A stretch of DNA of 15,429 nucleotides. Source: Actinomycetes bacterium. Lineage in GTDB: Bacteria; Actinomycetota; Acidimicrobiia; Acidimicrobiales; RAAP-2. The notes beneath the pieces were generated by a model. It made no database searches, had not been told where the DNA came from, and worked only from the letters and a program-made list of their open reading frames with translations. Location of the stretch: contig JAJYYT010000012.1 in assembly GCA_021800645.1 (NCBI GenBank), positions 1-15,429 of the forward strand, read 5' to 3'. Every line of letters starts with the position of its first letter. The first letter of the stretch is position 1. This document shows, piece by piece, positions 1 to 6,573 of the stretch. The translations under genes were made by a program, and so were the position numbers.

Positions 1-932
1 GGCTCGGTCACGAGGACGTGGTCGTACACCGGGACGATGCGCAGGCGCACGCGGAGCAGCAGCGGATCGAACGCGTTGGTGGCGAGCGCGACCCGGTCGG
101 CGAGGACGCGCCCCGAGGGCGTCTCGAGCTCGAGCCCGCGCCGGAGCAGGCCGCCGATCGCGTGCTTGCCCCCCGTCGCGCCCCCACCGCCCGTCGCGCC
201 CCCACCGCCCGTCGCGCCCCCGCCTCCCGACGCGCGCCCGCCCCCCGTCGTCCCCCGCGACATCCCGAGCACGGGGGTGTGCTCGAAGATGCGCACGCCC
301 GCCTCCAGGCAGGCCGCGCGGATGCCCCACGCGAGGCGGGCGGGGTTGACCATCGCGCAGCTCTCGCGGTCCCACACGCCGCCGAGGTACGTCGGGGATG
401 CGACCTCGTCGAGGAGGGCGTCGCGCTCGAGCCAGCCCGGCGGCGGGCCGTCCTCGCCGCGGAGCTCCTCGAGCTGCCAGGGCTGCGTGGCGACGGTGAG
501 GGTCCCCGAGCGCTCCCAGCCGCAGTCGACGCGGTGCTCGGTCACGAATTGCTCGATCGCCTGCAGGTTCTCCATCCCGAGCTTCTCGAGGTGCTCCGCG
601 CTGTCGGGGAAGTGGGCGCGGCCGTTGGCGGGCCCGTGGGTGAGGCTCGCCTCGCAGAATCCTCCGTTGCGGCCCGTTGCCGCCCACGCCGCCTGCTGGG
701 ACTCGAGCACCACCACGTCGATCCCGGGGTCCGCCTGCTTGGCGCAGAACGCGGTCCACAACCCGGTGAAGCCGGCGCCCACGACCGCGAGGTCGGCGTG
801 GACCGGTCCGGCGAGCGGGAGCTGGGGGGCGGGTGCGGTCGGGTCGTCGAGCCAGAAGCTGACCGGCTTTGCCCCTGCGATCCTCTCCTCGAGAACCTTC
901 GTTGATCCCCTCGGCAGCGCGCGCACGGTCAC
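1..932 (-). CDS. FAD-dependent oxidoreductase, DAO (DadA-like) family, 3' end missing
   Basis: The frame is open from a GTG at 932 to the left edge (310 codons), so the C-terminus lies outside the window. A GGAG sits about 9 bases upstream of the GTG and supports this start; a second GTG lies two codons in. Near residues 50-57 is the dinucleotide-binding motif VVGAGFTG, with the acidic residue that usually contacts the FAD ribose at about 77 (VVVLES). Then come AATGRNGG, a common FAD-contact segment of DAO-family oxidases, and PVYDHVLVTE, typical of the substrate-domain strand. The family oxidises amines or amino acids with FAD; the substrate here cannot be named. An unusual Gly/Ala/Thr-rich insert of about 20 residues (around 236-254) is encoded by an 18-bp tandem repeat. 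The gene is divergent from the Rieske oxygenase gene. The family call is firm; the specificity is unknown. Confidence 0.88.
   Translation of the reverse strand, partial: MTVRALPRGSTKVLEERIAGAKPVSFWLDDPTAPAPQLPLAGPVHADLAVVGAGFTGLWTAFCAKQADPGIDVVVLESQQAAWAATGRNGGFCEASLTHGPANGRAHFPDSAEHLEKLGMENLQAIEQFVTEHRVDCGWERSGTLTVATQPWQLEELRGEDGPPPGWLERDALLDEVASPTYLGGVWDRESCAMVNPARLAWGIRAACLEAGVRIFEHTPVLGMSRGTTGGGRASGGGGATGGGGATGGGGATGGKHAIGGLLRRGLELETPSGRVLADRVALATNAFDPLLLRVRLRIVPVYDHVLVTE
174..227. repeat. 18-bp tandem repeat, three copies, inside the FAD oxidoreductase gene
   Basis: Three consecutive 18-bp units read CGTCGCGCCCCCACCGCC on the plus strand; the third is slightly diverged. On the coding (minus) strand each unit encodes a six-residue Gly/Ala/Thr block. 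The unit length is a multiple of three, so copy-number change would keep the frame. The coding strand carries several runs of three or more G and could fold into a G-quadruplex. Confidence 0.85.
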
Positions 933-958
933 CGACGCTAGCTCCGGGCCCGGCGGGG

Positions 959-1026
959 CATGGACGGGCGGGGCATGGACGGGCGGGCATGGACGGGCGG
1001 GCATGGACGGGCGGGGCATGGACGGG
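959..1026. repeat. 14/15-bp G-rich tandem repeat, five copies, in divergent spacer
   Basis: The decamer CATGGACGGG occurs five times, at 959, 974, 988, 1002 and 1017, with spacings of 15, 14, 14 and 15 bases; the difference is a C-GGG versus C-GGGG spacer. It lies between the divergent FAD oxidoreductase (start 932) and Rieske (start 1143) genes. No credible protein uses it: the mixed 14/15 period breaks every frame. The plus strand is a dense series of GGG/GGGG runs. It could be a neutral minisatellite, a G-quadruplex-forming element, or a protein-binding array; the sequence does not decide. Confidence 0.9.
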
Positions 1027-1127
1027 TCGAGAGCCCCTCGAGCCGCATGACCGGCTGGTGCGGCGGACGGAGATGGGCCGTCGGACCCGACGTGGCACGG
1101 TTGGTGCGCGGGTGGTGCCTTCTCACG

Positions 1128-1133
1128 TAACCT
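1128..1133 (+). promoter_or_regulatory. Candidate -10 box for a leaderless Rieske transcript
   Basis: TAACCT fits the TANNNT pattern of actinobacterial -10 elements and ends 9 bases before the GTG at 1143. The intervening bases contain no purine-rich ribosome binding site. This arrangement matches leaderless transcripts, in which RNA starts at or next to the start codon. No convincing -35 box is visible, so support is modest. Confidence 0.4.
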
Positions 1134-1142
1134 CGCCGCACT

Positions 1143-2330
1143 GTGCGCGCACCGCTGGAGCTCACCAATACGCACCCTGCGCTGCGGTACTGCTGGCACC
1201 CCGTCGCGCGCTCGTCCGACGTCGGGGACCGTCCCCTCCGCGTCGTCCTGCTCGGAGAGCCCTGGGTCCTCGTCCGCCTCCCCGCCCGCGCCGACCCGGC
1301 CTCCGCCGACGGCGACGGCCCTGGCGGCCGGCTGGTCGCCTTCTTCGACCGCTGCCCCCACCGGCTGGCCCCGCTCTCGATCGGCACGGTTGTGGAGCAC
1401 GCCCCCGAGGGTGTCCCGGTGCTCCAGTGCGCCTACCACGGCTGGTGCTTTGCTGCGGAGGGGCGCTGCATCGAGATCCCCGCGCTCGGGCCCGGGTGCG
1501 CCCACATCCCGCCCAGGGCGCGCCTGCGCGCGGCCGCCGGCGTCGCCCAACGTCACGGCATGGTGTTCCTCCGTCCGACAGCGCCTCCAGGGAGGGCCCC
1601 GGACGCCGAAGAGGCCCGCGCCCCCGACCTCCTCGGGCTCGCGGAGCTGCCCGACGTCGCAGAGGCGTACGACCCGGCCTTCATGGCTGGGGACCTGCCG
1701 GTGATCCGCGCGCACGCGTCGGCCGGGATGCTCGCCGACAACTTCTTGGACATGGCCCACTTCCCGTTCGTCCACGCCGCCACGTTCGGCGCCGGGGAAC
1801 CGGTGGTGGCACCGATGAGCATCGAGCGCGACACGTCGGACACCAAGGGCCGCTGGTCGTTCACCGCAGTGAGCGAGCACCCGTTCCTCAACCGGGAGGA
1901 CCCGGGCGTCGCCGCCGGCATCCGACCGCTCGAGCAGCGTCGGCGCGTCACCTACCGCGTGCACGCGCCCTTCCACCTCGTGCTTCGCCTCGACTTCCTC
2001 GACTCGGGCGGCACCAACGTCATCGGCTTCTTCCTCCAGCCCGAGCACAACGACACCTGCCGCATCTTCTCGACGATCTGGCGCGACGACATCGGCCACG
2101 ATCCGTCCCGCATGGCGGCGGCGGTCGACTTCGAGGTGAAGGTGATCGAGGAGGACCTCGCGATCCAGGAGTCCTACGACGTGGGGTACTTGCCGCTCGA
2201 TCCGACCGTCGAGGTGCACACCCGCGCTGACCGCACGACGCTCGAGCTGCGCCGGATGCTCGGGGACCTCGTGAGGGCTGCGTCGGCGCACGACGAGCAG
2301 GCGCGGCAGACCACGCCCGGTGCGCCGTGA
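1143..2330 (+). CDS. Rieske non-heme iron aromatic-ring-type oxygenase, alpha subunit
   Basis: This 395-residue protein has both hallmarks of Rieske oxygenases. The [2Fe-2S] motif is C71-P-H73 ... C96-A-Y-H99 (DRCPHR, CAYHGW). The catalytic iron motif is DNFLDMAHFPFVH (199-211), giving H206 and H211, with D203 as bridging Asp and a likely third acidic ligand in EEDLAIQE near 338. Length and layout fit the single-component-terminal-oxygenase group related to VanA-type demethylases, which insert oxygen or remove O-/N-methyl groups using electrons from a separate reductase. No reductase or ferredoxin is present in the window. The GTG start is supported by the N-terminal family block ALRYCWHPVARSS and a possible leaderless promoter. 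Its last bases overlap the upp start (GTGA), implying translational coupling. The substrate is unknown. Confidence 0.92.
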   Translation: MRAPLELTNTHPALRYCWHPVARSSDVGDRPLRVVLLGEPWVLVRLPARADPASADGDGPGGRLVAFFDRCPHRLAPLSIGTVVEHAPEGVPVLQCAYHGWCFAAEGRCIEIPALGPGCAHIPPRARLRAAAGVAQRHGMVFLRPTAPPGRAPDAEEARAPDLLGLAELPDVAEAYDPAFMAGDLPVIRAHASAGMLADNFLDMAHFPFVHAATFGAGEPVVAPMSIERDTSDTKGRWSFTAVSEHPFLNREDPGVAAGIRPLEQRRRVTYRVHAPFHLVLRLDFLDSGGTNVIGFFLQPEHNDTCRIFSTIWRDDIGHDPSRMAAAVDFEVKVIEEDLAIQESYDVGYLPLDPTVEVHTRADRTTLELRRMLGDLVRAASAHDEQARQTTPGAP

Positions 2331-2959
2331 CCGCCGGCGTCCTCGTCGTCGAGCACCCCTTGGTGCAGCACCGCCTGGTCGCCTTGCGCGACGAGAGGAC
2401 CGAGAGCGCGGAGTTCCGCAAGCTCGTCCACGACATCTCGACGTTCGTCGCTTACGAGGCGCTCCAGGACCTCGCGACGGGCCGGGTGCGCGTCCGGACG
2501 CCGGTGGGCGAGGCCGAGTGCACGAAGATCACCGAGACCGTGCTGCTCGTGCCAATCCTGCGCGCGGGGCTCGGGATGGTGCCGGCGGTCCAAGAGCTCC
2601 TTCCCTACAGCGAGGTCGCGCACGTGGGGCTCCGGCGCGACGAGGTCACTCTCCGCTCCGATGTCTATCTCGACCGCGTGCCGCGTGACCTCACCGGCCG
2701 CCGGGTCGTGGTCTGCGACCCGATGCTCGCGACGGGCGGCTCGCTCACCCAGGTGTGCGACCTGGTCATCTCGCGCGGCGCCTCTCATGTGCAGGCCTTG
2801 TGCGTGGTCGCCTCGGTGCCCGGCATCGAGCGGTTCCGCGCGGCGCACCCCGAGCTGCCGGTCGCCTGCGCCGTGATCGATCCCGAGCTCGACGAGCGCG
2901 GCTTCATCGTCCCGGGCCTCGGCGACGCCGGCGACCGGCTCTTCGGCCCGCCCGCGTGA
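2327..2959 (+). CDS. upp: Uracil phosphoribosyltransferase
   Basis: The 210-residue product has the usual length for UPRT, the salvage enzyme that joins uracil to PRPP to give UMP and pyrophosphate in the cytoplasm. Conserved blocks are in order: an N-terminal HPLVQHRL (10-17), VPILRAGLGM (75-84), the PRPP-binding loop DPMLATGGS (131-139), and the C-terminal uracil-binding segment FIVPGLGDAGDRLFG (193-207). All are intact. The GTG start overlaps the Rieske stop codon by four bases, so translation is probably coupled. This is an unusual partner for upp, which more often neighbours uracil permease or other nucleotide genes. A role in salvage of a modified base first processed by the oxygenase is possible but is inference only. 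Confidence 0.96.
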   Translation: MTAGVLVVEHPLVQHRLVALRDERTESAEFRKLVHDISTFVAYEALQDLATGRVRVRTPVGEAECTKITETVLLVPILRAGLGMVPAVQELLPYSEVAHVGLRRDEVTLRSDVYLDRVPRDLTGRRVVVCDPMLATGGSLTQVCDLVISRGASHVQALCVVASVPGIERFRAAHPELPVACAVIDPELDERGFIVPGLGDAGDRLFGPPA

Positions 2960-3011
2960 GGCGCGTGAGCTGAGAGCAAGCCTGGCGGCCCGCGCGACGC
3001 CCAGGTGACCC

Positions 3012-3017
3012 TAAAAT
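3012..3017 (+). promoter_or_regulatory. Candidate -10 box upstream of the small secreted protein gene
   Basis: TAAAAT matches TATAAT at five of six positions and lies in one of the few A/T-rich spots of this GC-rich window. No clear -35 box is seen at the expected spacing. Transcription would start near 3024, right at the foot of the hairpin at 3025-3043, giving a leader of about 40 bases before the ATG at 3066. Confidence 0.45.
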
Positions 3018-3024
3018 GCTGGAA

Positions 3025-3043
3025 ACCGGCAGCTCCTGCCGGT
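3025..3043 (+). promoter_or_regulatory. Stable hairpin in the leader of the 3066 gene
   Basis: ACCGGCAG, a CTC loop and CTGCCGGT form a perfect 8-bp stem; a TGG/CCA extension is possible across an AA bulge. There is no U tract after it, so it is a poor intrinsic terminator for upp. Its position just after the TAAAAT box suggests it caps the 5' end of the downstream transcript, for example as an mRNA-stabilising stem. A weak upp terminator is the alternative. Confidence 0.5.
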
Positions 3044-3065
3044 CCAGAAAAGACGCGGTGACGCG

Positions 3066-3674
3066 ATGACCAGACGAGCGCTCGCCACGATGGGCTTGCT
3101 GGCTGCAACGGTGGCCCTGGCTGCTGCGCTCTCCGTCACCTTGGCTCCCGGCCACCCGCGGCAGCAACTGGCCGCCCGCCACGCCAGGCTCCTTCCGGTC
3201 GTGCACCCCAACAGCTCGCCGACGGCCAAGGCCTCGGCACAGCGCAGCTCGCCGCCTCCGCCGCAGTCCACGCCGCCGATTCGGACACTGCCGTGGACAC
3301 AGCTCACCGGGTACGCACCGCCTCCCTACGTCCCCGAGGCGGCGGTCCAGGCGGTTGCCCTGAAGGCAGCTGACGCGATGGGTGGAGGGCGCATCATCCG
3401 GACGGAGCTCGAGACCCTGACAGCCGCAGGACATGCGATCGGGGACACGGTGAGCCCGTCCAACGTCTCACGGGCTCGCATGGTCTGGCTCTTGTGGATC
3501 GTCGGGACCTGGCAGGGCGGCTGCCTCACTACTGACTGCCCTGCCCAGCCCGACACCCTCTACTACGCCATGTTCGACGCCAAGACGGGGACGAGCTTCG
3601 GGTACGGCACGGGCTTTCACATGCCTGGAGCGCCGGCGGTTCGAAAAGGCGTGCATCTGGGCAACTCCACCTGA
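3066..3674 (+). CDS. Small secreted or membrane-anchored protein of unknown function
   Basis: I do not recognise this 202-residue protein. The N-terminus MTRR plus a hydrophobic Ala/Leu stretch (about 7-26) looks like a signal peptide or signal anchor, so the rest should lie outside the membrane. Residues 50-75 are a Ser/Pro/Ala-rich linker (SSPPPPQSTPP). The remainder (about 80-202) seems folded and aromatic-rich, with WLLWIVGTWQGG near 141-152 and two close cysteines at 153 and 158 that could form a disulfide outside the cell. The tail reads FGYGTGFHMPG. The ATG at 3066 is preceded only by a weak purine-rich stretch. It has its own candidate promoter and is separated by about 100 bases from upp, so it is probably independent of the Rieske/upp unit. 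Confidence 0.75.
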   Translation: MTRRALATMGLLAATVALAAALSVTLAPGHPRQQLAARHARLLPVVHPNSSPTAKASAQRSSPPPPQSTPPIRTLPWTQLTGYAPPPYVPEAAVQAVALKAADAMGGGRIIRTELETLTAAGHAIGDTVSPSNVSRARMVWLLWIVGTWQGGCLTTDCPAQPDTLYYAMFDAKTGTSFGYGTGFHMPGAPAVRKGVHLGNST

Positions 3675-3740
3675 TCGCCGGCGCCTGACCACGAGCCCGC
3701 CGTGGCGGCGCCGTGGCGGCGTCGTTGCGCCGCCGAGGCT

Positions 3741-3810
3741 CTGCTCCGCCCGCTCCGCCCCGCCCCGCCCCGCTCTGCCCACTCTGACCGCTCCGCTCCG
3801 CCCGCTCCGC
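3741..3810. repeat. CGCTCCGCC-type low-complexity tract with G-quadruplex potential
   Basis: Imperfect repeats of CGCTCCGCC and CCCCG fill the spacer upstream of the GH2 gene. On the minus strand, between 3749 and 3771, there are three GGGG runs one base apart plus a further GGG run, which fits a G-quadruplex motif on the template strand for the GH2 gene. No gene is supported here: the frame running through it is Arg/Ala/Pro noise joined to the true GH2 start. The rest of 3675-3836 shows only a local GCCGTGGCGGC duplication. Confidence 0.6.
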
Positions 3811-3836
3811 GGGGCCGGGTGCGCGCCGGCGTCGCT

Positions 3837-3857
3837 ACAGGTAGGGTTCCTTCCTGT
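3837..3857 (+). promoter_or_regulatory. Candidate operator (inverted repeat) upstream of the GH2 gene
   Basis: The arms ACAGGTAGG and CCTTCCTGT flank a GTT centre; eight of nine arm positions pair. The element ends 27 bases before the GH2 start codon, a good place for a repressor site. Its AGGTAG...TTCCT core resembles AGATAGTTTCCTATTT in the kinase/ROK-repressor spacer, so the ROK repressor is the natural candidate binder. It could instead be a leader hairpin. Confidence 0.45.
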
Positions 3858-3884
3858 TCGAGATTGTGCCCAGAGAGGAGCGCG

Positions 3885-6539
3885 ATGCGTACCCCGATCG
3901 TCCCGATGGCCTCGATCGAGCCGATGACCGCGCCCGCCGGTGCGGGGGGATGGGCGCCGGTCCCCGGTTGGCAGGTCGCAAGCACGGCGGACGCCGGCGT
4001 CGAAGGCGAGCTCGTGTCCCTCCCCGGCTACGACGCATCTTCGTGGCTGCACGCGCCGGCGCGTTCGACGGTTCTCGCGGCATTGGTGGCGAACGGGGAG
4101 GCAGCACCCGACGACGTCTTCTTCTCCACGGTGATGCGCGACCGCTTCGACCCGGCACGGTTCGCGGTCCCCTGGTGGTTCCGTGCGGCGTTCAGGCTCT
4201 CGGGCCCCGCGCGCACGTACGTGCAGGTGCGTGGGGTGATTCCCCGCGCGGACCTCTGGGTGAACGGCCGCCGGGTCCTCGACGCAGGCGCGCTCGCCGG
4301 CGCGTACCGCGTCGAGACGGTGGACGTGACCGAGCACGTGTCGCCCGGCCTGAACGCGCTCGCGCTGCTGGTCTATCCGGGTGATCCCATGCAGGACCTC
4401 TCGATCGGTTGGATCGACTGGGCGCCGCCTCCGCCAGACCACAACATGGGACCCTGGCGCGACGTGCTCGTCGGTCGCAGCGGCCCGGTCAGGCTCGGTC
4501 CCCCTCACGTCACGACGACGTTCGACCCGGAAGCAGGGACCCGCCGCGCGCACCTGCGCGTCCGCGCGGAGCTGCACAACCGCTCGGGGTCGCCCCAGCG
4601 GGTCCTGATCTCCGGGCGCGTCGCCCGGGAGGACCTGTCGATCGGCTTCACGACCGAGGTGGACGTCGAGGCCGGCGCGACGGCGCTCGTCGACGTGCGC
4701 GGCGACCGCCTCGTCATCGACGACCCTCGCCTTTGGTGGCCGATCGGCGAAGGGGAGCAGGACCTGTACGCGCTCGCGCTCGATGCTTCTGCCGAGGGGA
4801 TCGTGAGCGACCACACCGAGACGGTCTTCGGGATCCGCACGGTGACGAGCGACCTGCGGCCCGGCGGCGGGCGCCAGTTCGAGGTGAATGGGAGGCCGGT
4901 GCAGATCCTCGCGGGGGGGTGGTCGCCCGACCTCCTCTTGCGCCACGACGGCCGGCGTCTCGCCTCGCAGATCGAGCTCTGCGCCCACCTCGGCCTGAAC
5001 GCGATCCGCCCGGAGGGCAAGCTCGAGAACCCCGAGTTCTACGAGCTGTGCGACGCTGCGGGGATCATGACCCTTCCTGGATGGGAGTGCTGTACCAAGT
5101 GGGAGGCGGCGGCCGGCACCGGGGGGACCCCTTGGGACGATCACGACCTGGACGTTGCCGAGCGTTCGATGGCCTCGGAAGCCGAGCTCCTTCGCTGCCA
5201 TCCGTCAGTCGTGGGCTTTTTGATCGGCAGCGACTTCGCGCCTCCCGAGCCGGTCGCCGAGCGCTACGTGGCGGCGCTCGAGGAGAGGTGGTGGGACCTC
5301 CCCGTCGTCGCGTCGGCGACGGAGCAGGGGACGGACGCCAGCGGGCCGTCGGGCATGAAGATGACCGGGCCCTACGACTGGGTGCCGCCGGTCTATTGGT
5401 ACTCGCGCGATCCGCAGCGAGGCGGCGCGGTGGGCTTCAACTCCGAGACGAGCGCCGGCCACGTGCTGCCGCGTCTCGAGGGGCTGCGCCGGATGCTCTC
5501 ACAAGGGGAGCTCGAGCGGCTGTGGCAGCATCCCGAGCACTCTCAGTACCACTCGGGGCCGCCGTCGGTCTTCGCAGATCTGAGGGTGTTCGCACGCGCG
5601 CTCGCCGAGCGGTACGGGCCGCCGGAGAGCCTCGCCGACTTCGTCGGGAAGGCGCAGCTCGCGGGGTACGAGGCGGCCCGTGCGCAGTTCGAGGCGTTCA
5701 CGAGCCGCGCCTTGGAGGACGAGCCCGCGACCGGTGTCGTCTACTGGATGCTGAACCCGCCGTGGCCGAGCCTCAACTGGCAGCTCTTCGACTACGACCT
5801 CGACACGCCGGGCGCCTACTGGGGTGCGCACAAGGCGCTCGAGCGGCTGCACGTGTCGTACGCGTACGACACGAAGACGGTGCAGGTGCTCAACCGGACC
5901 CGAGCGCGCGTCGGCCCGTCGAGCGTGATCGTCCGCCACTGGGCGGTCGAGGGGGACCTGCTGGCAGAGGACCGGCACGAGTTGGCCGCGGTCGACCCGG
6001 GCCGACCGCTCGAGGTCGCGCCCGTCTCGGTCCCCGCGGGCGTCCGCGGGCCGTGGTTCCTCGAGCTCGAGCTCTACGAGGACGCAGCCCGGAGGAGCCG
6101 GAACGTGTACTGGCTCTCTGCGACTGAGGACGTCGTCGACCCCGGTGGACTCGACTGGTACACGGTCGGGCTGTCCCAGTACTCGGACCTTCGGGCCGTC
6201 GGTCTTCTGGGCACCCGCGAGGCGCGGCGCCCGCGTGTGCTCGGCACGGCCCGCGCCACGAGGTCCGGCGCAGACCTTCTCGTTGAGGTGGACCTCGCGC
6301 ACGTGGACGGCTCGGCGCCCCCGGCACTGCACCTCCACGCATCGCTCATGCGATCGGGGGAGCGGGTGGCGCCGGTCCTTTGGGACGACAACGACATCAC
6401 GCTCTTTCGCGGGCAGACGGCCGTTCAGAAGGGGAGGGTCGCGACCGCCGGCGTCGAGGACCGCCAGGGGCTCGCAGTTGTGATCGAGGGGTTCAACCTG
6501 CACCGGCCGCTGCTGTGCCCCCTCGCGGTTGCCTGCTGA
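3885..6539 (+). CDS. Glycoside hydrolase family 2, exo-beta-D-glucosaminidase-like, cytoplasmic
   Basis: From ATG 3885 the protein has 884 residues. AGGAG four bases upstream supports this start, and upstream codons are low-complexity noise. An N-terminal jelly-roll sugar-binding domain (PWWFRAAFRL, DLWVNGRRV, DWAPPPPDHNMGPWRDV) is followed by an Ig-like domain and a TIM barrel. The barrel carries IRPEGKLE (E377), PGWECCTKWE, the acid/base IGSDFAPP (D450) and the nucleophile FNSETSAG (E521). The 71-residue gap between the catalytic residues matches that of the characterised enzyme CsxA. C-terminal Ig-like parts include RNVYWLSA. Known relatives release glucosamine from the non-reducing end of chitosan oligomers; a related exo-mannosidase or glucosidase activity is the alternative. 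There is no signal peptide, so it should act in the cytoplasm on oligosaccharide imported by the convergent ABC transporter. Confidence 0.88.
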   Translation: MRTPIVPMASIEPMTAPAGAGGWAPVPGWQVASTADAGVEGELVSLPGYDASSWLHAPARSTVLAALVANGEAAPDDVFFSTVMRDRFDPARFAVPWWFRAAFRLSGPARTYVQVRGVIPRADLWVNGRRVLDAGALAGAYRVETVDVTEHVSPGLNALALLVYPGDPMQDLSIGWIDWAPPPPDHNMGPWRDVLVGRSGPVRLGPPHVTTTFDPEAGTRRAHLRVRAELHNRSGSPQRVLISGRVAREDLSIGFTTEVDVEAGATALVDVRGDRLVIDDPRLWWPIGEGEQDLYALALDASAEGIVSDHTETVFGIRTVTSDLRPGGGRQFEVNGRPVQILAGGWSPDLLLRHDGRRLASQIELCAHLGLNAIRPEGKLENPEFYELCDAAGIMTLPGWECCTKWEAAAGTGGTPWDDHDLDVAERSMASEAELLRCHPSVVGFLIGSDFAPPEPVAERYVAALEERWWDLPVVASATEQGTDASGPSGMKMTGPYDWVPPVYWYSRDPQRGGAVGFNSETSAGHVLPRLEGLRRMLSQGELERLWQHPEHSQYHSGPPSVFADLRVFARALAERYGPPESLADFVGKAQLAGYEAARAQFEAFTSRALEDEPATGVVYWMLNPPWPSLNWQLFDYDLDTPGAYWGAHKALERLHVSYAYDTKTVQVLNRTRARVGPSSVIVRHWAVEGDLLAEDRHELAAVDPGRPLEVAPVSVPAGVRGPWFLELELYEDAARRSRNVYWLSATEDVVDPGGLDWYTVGLSQYSDLRAVGLLGTREARRPRVLGTARATRSGADLLVEVDLAHVDGSAPPALHLHASLMRSGERVAPVLWDDNDITLFRGQTAVQKGRVATAGVEDRQGLAVVIEGFNLHRPLLCPLAVAC

Positions 6540-6552
6540 CCCGGGGCGGGAC

Positions 6553-6573
6553 CTGCTGAGCGGCGTTCAGCGG
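6553..6573. terminator. Possible bidirectional terminator hairpin between convergent genes
   Basis: GCTGA and TCAGC, extended by a T-G wobble and a C-G pair, form a stem around a 7-base loop. It lies between the GH2 stop (6539) and the convergent transporter-ATPase stop (6567), whose last codon it overlaps. No U tract is present on either strand, so this is only a weak call. Confidence 0.3.

Noticed and set aside
959..1026. CRISPR array
   Set aside because: The units are 14-15 bp, directly tandem, with no unique spacers and no cas genes nearby; this is a minisatellite.
18..1050. Long plus-strand open frames over the left region
   Set aside because: They are antisense to the FAD oxidoreductase, are rich in Arg/Ala/Pro, lack motifs, and run into the tandem repeats.
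3702..3884. N-terminal extension of the GH2 protein back to 3702
   Set aside because: The extra 61 codons translate a low-complexity CG tract into Ala/Arg/Pro-rich sequence; the ATG at 3885 has a good ribosome site and is where family similarity starts.
3468..5201. 577-codon minus-strand frame
   Set aside because: It is antisense to the hypothetical gene and the GH2 gene, which both carry real protein features; the minus frame has none.
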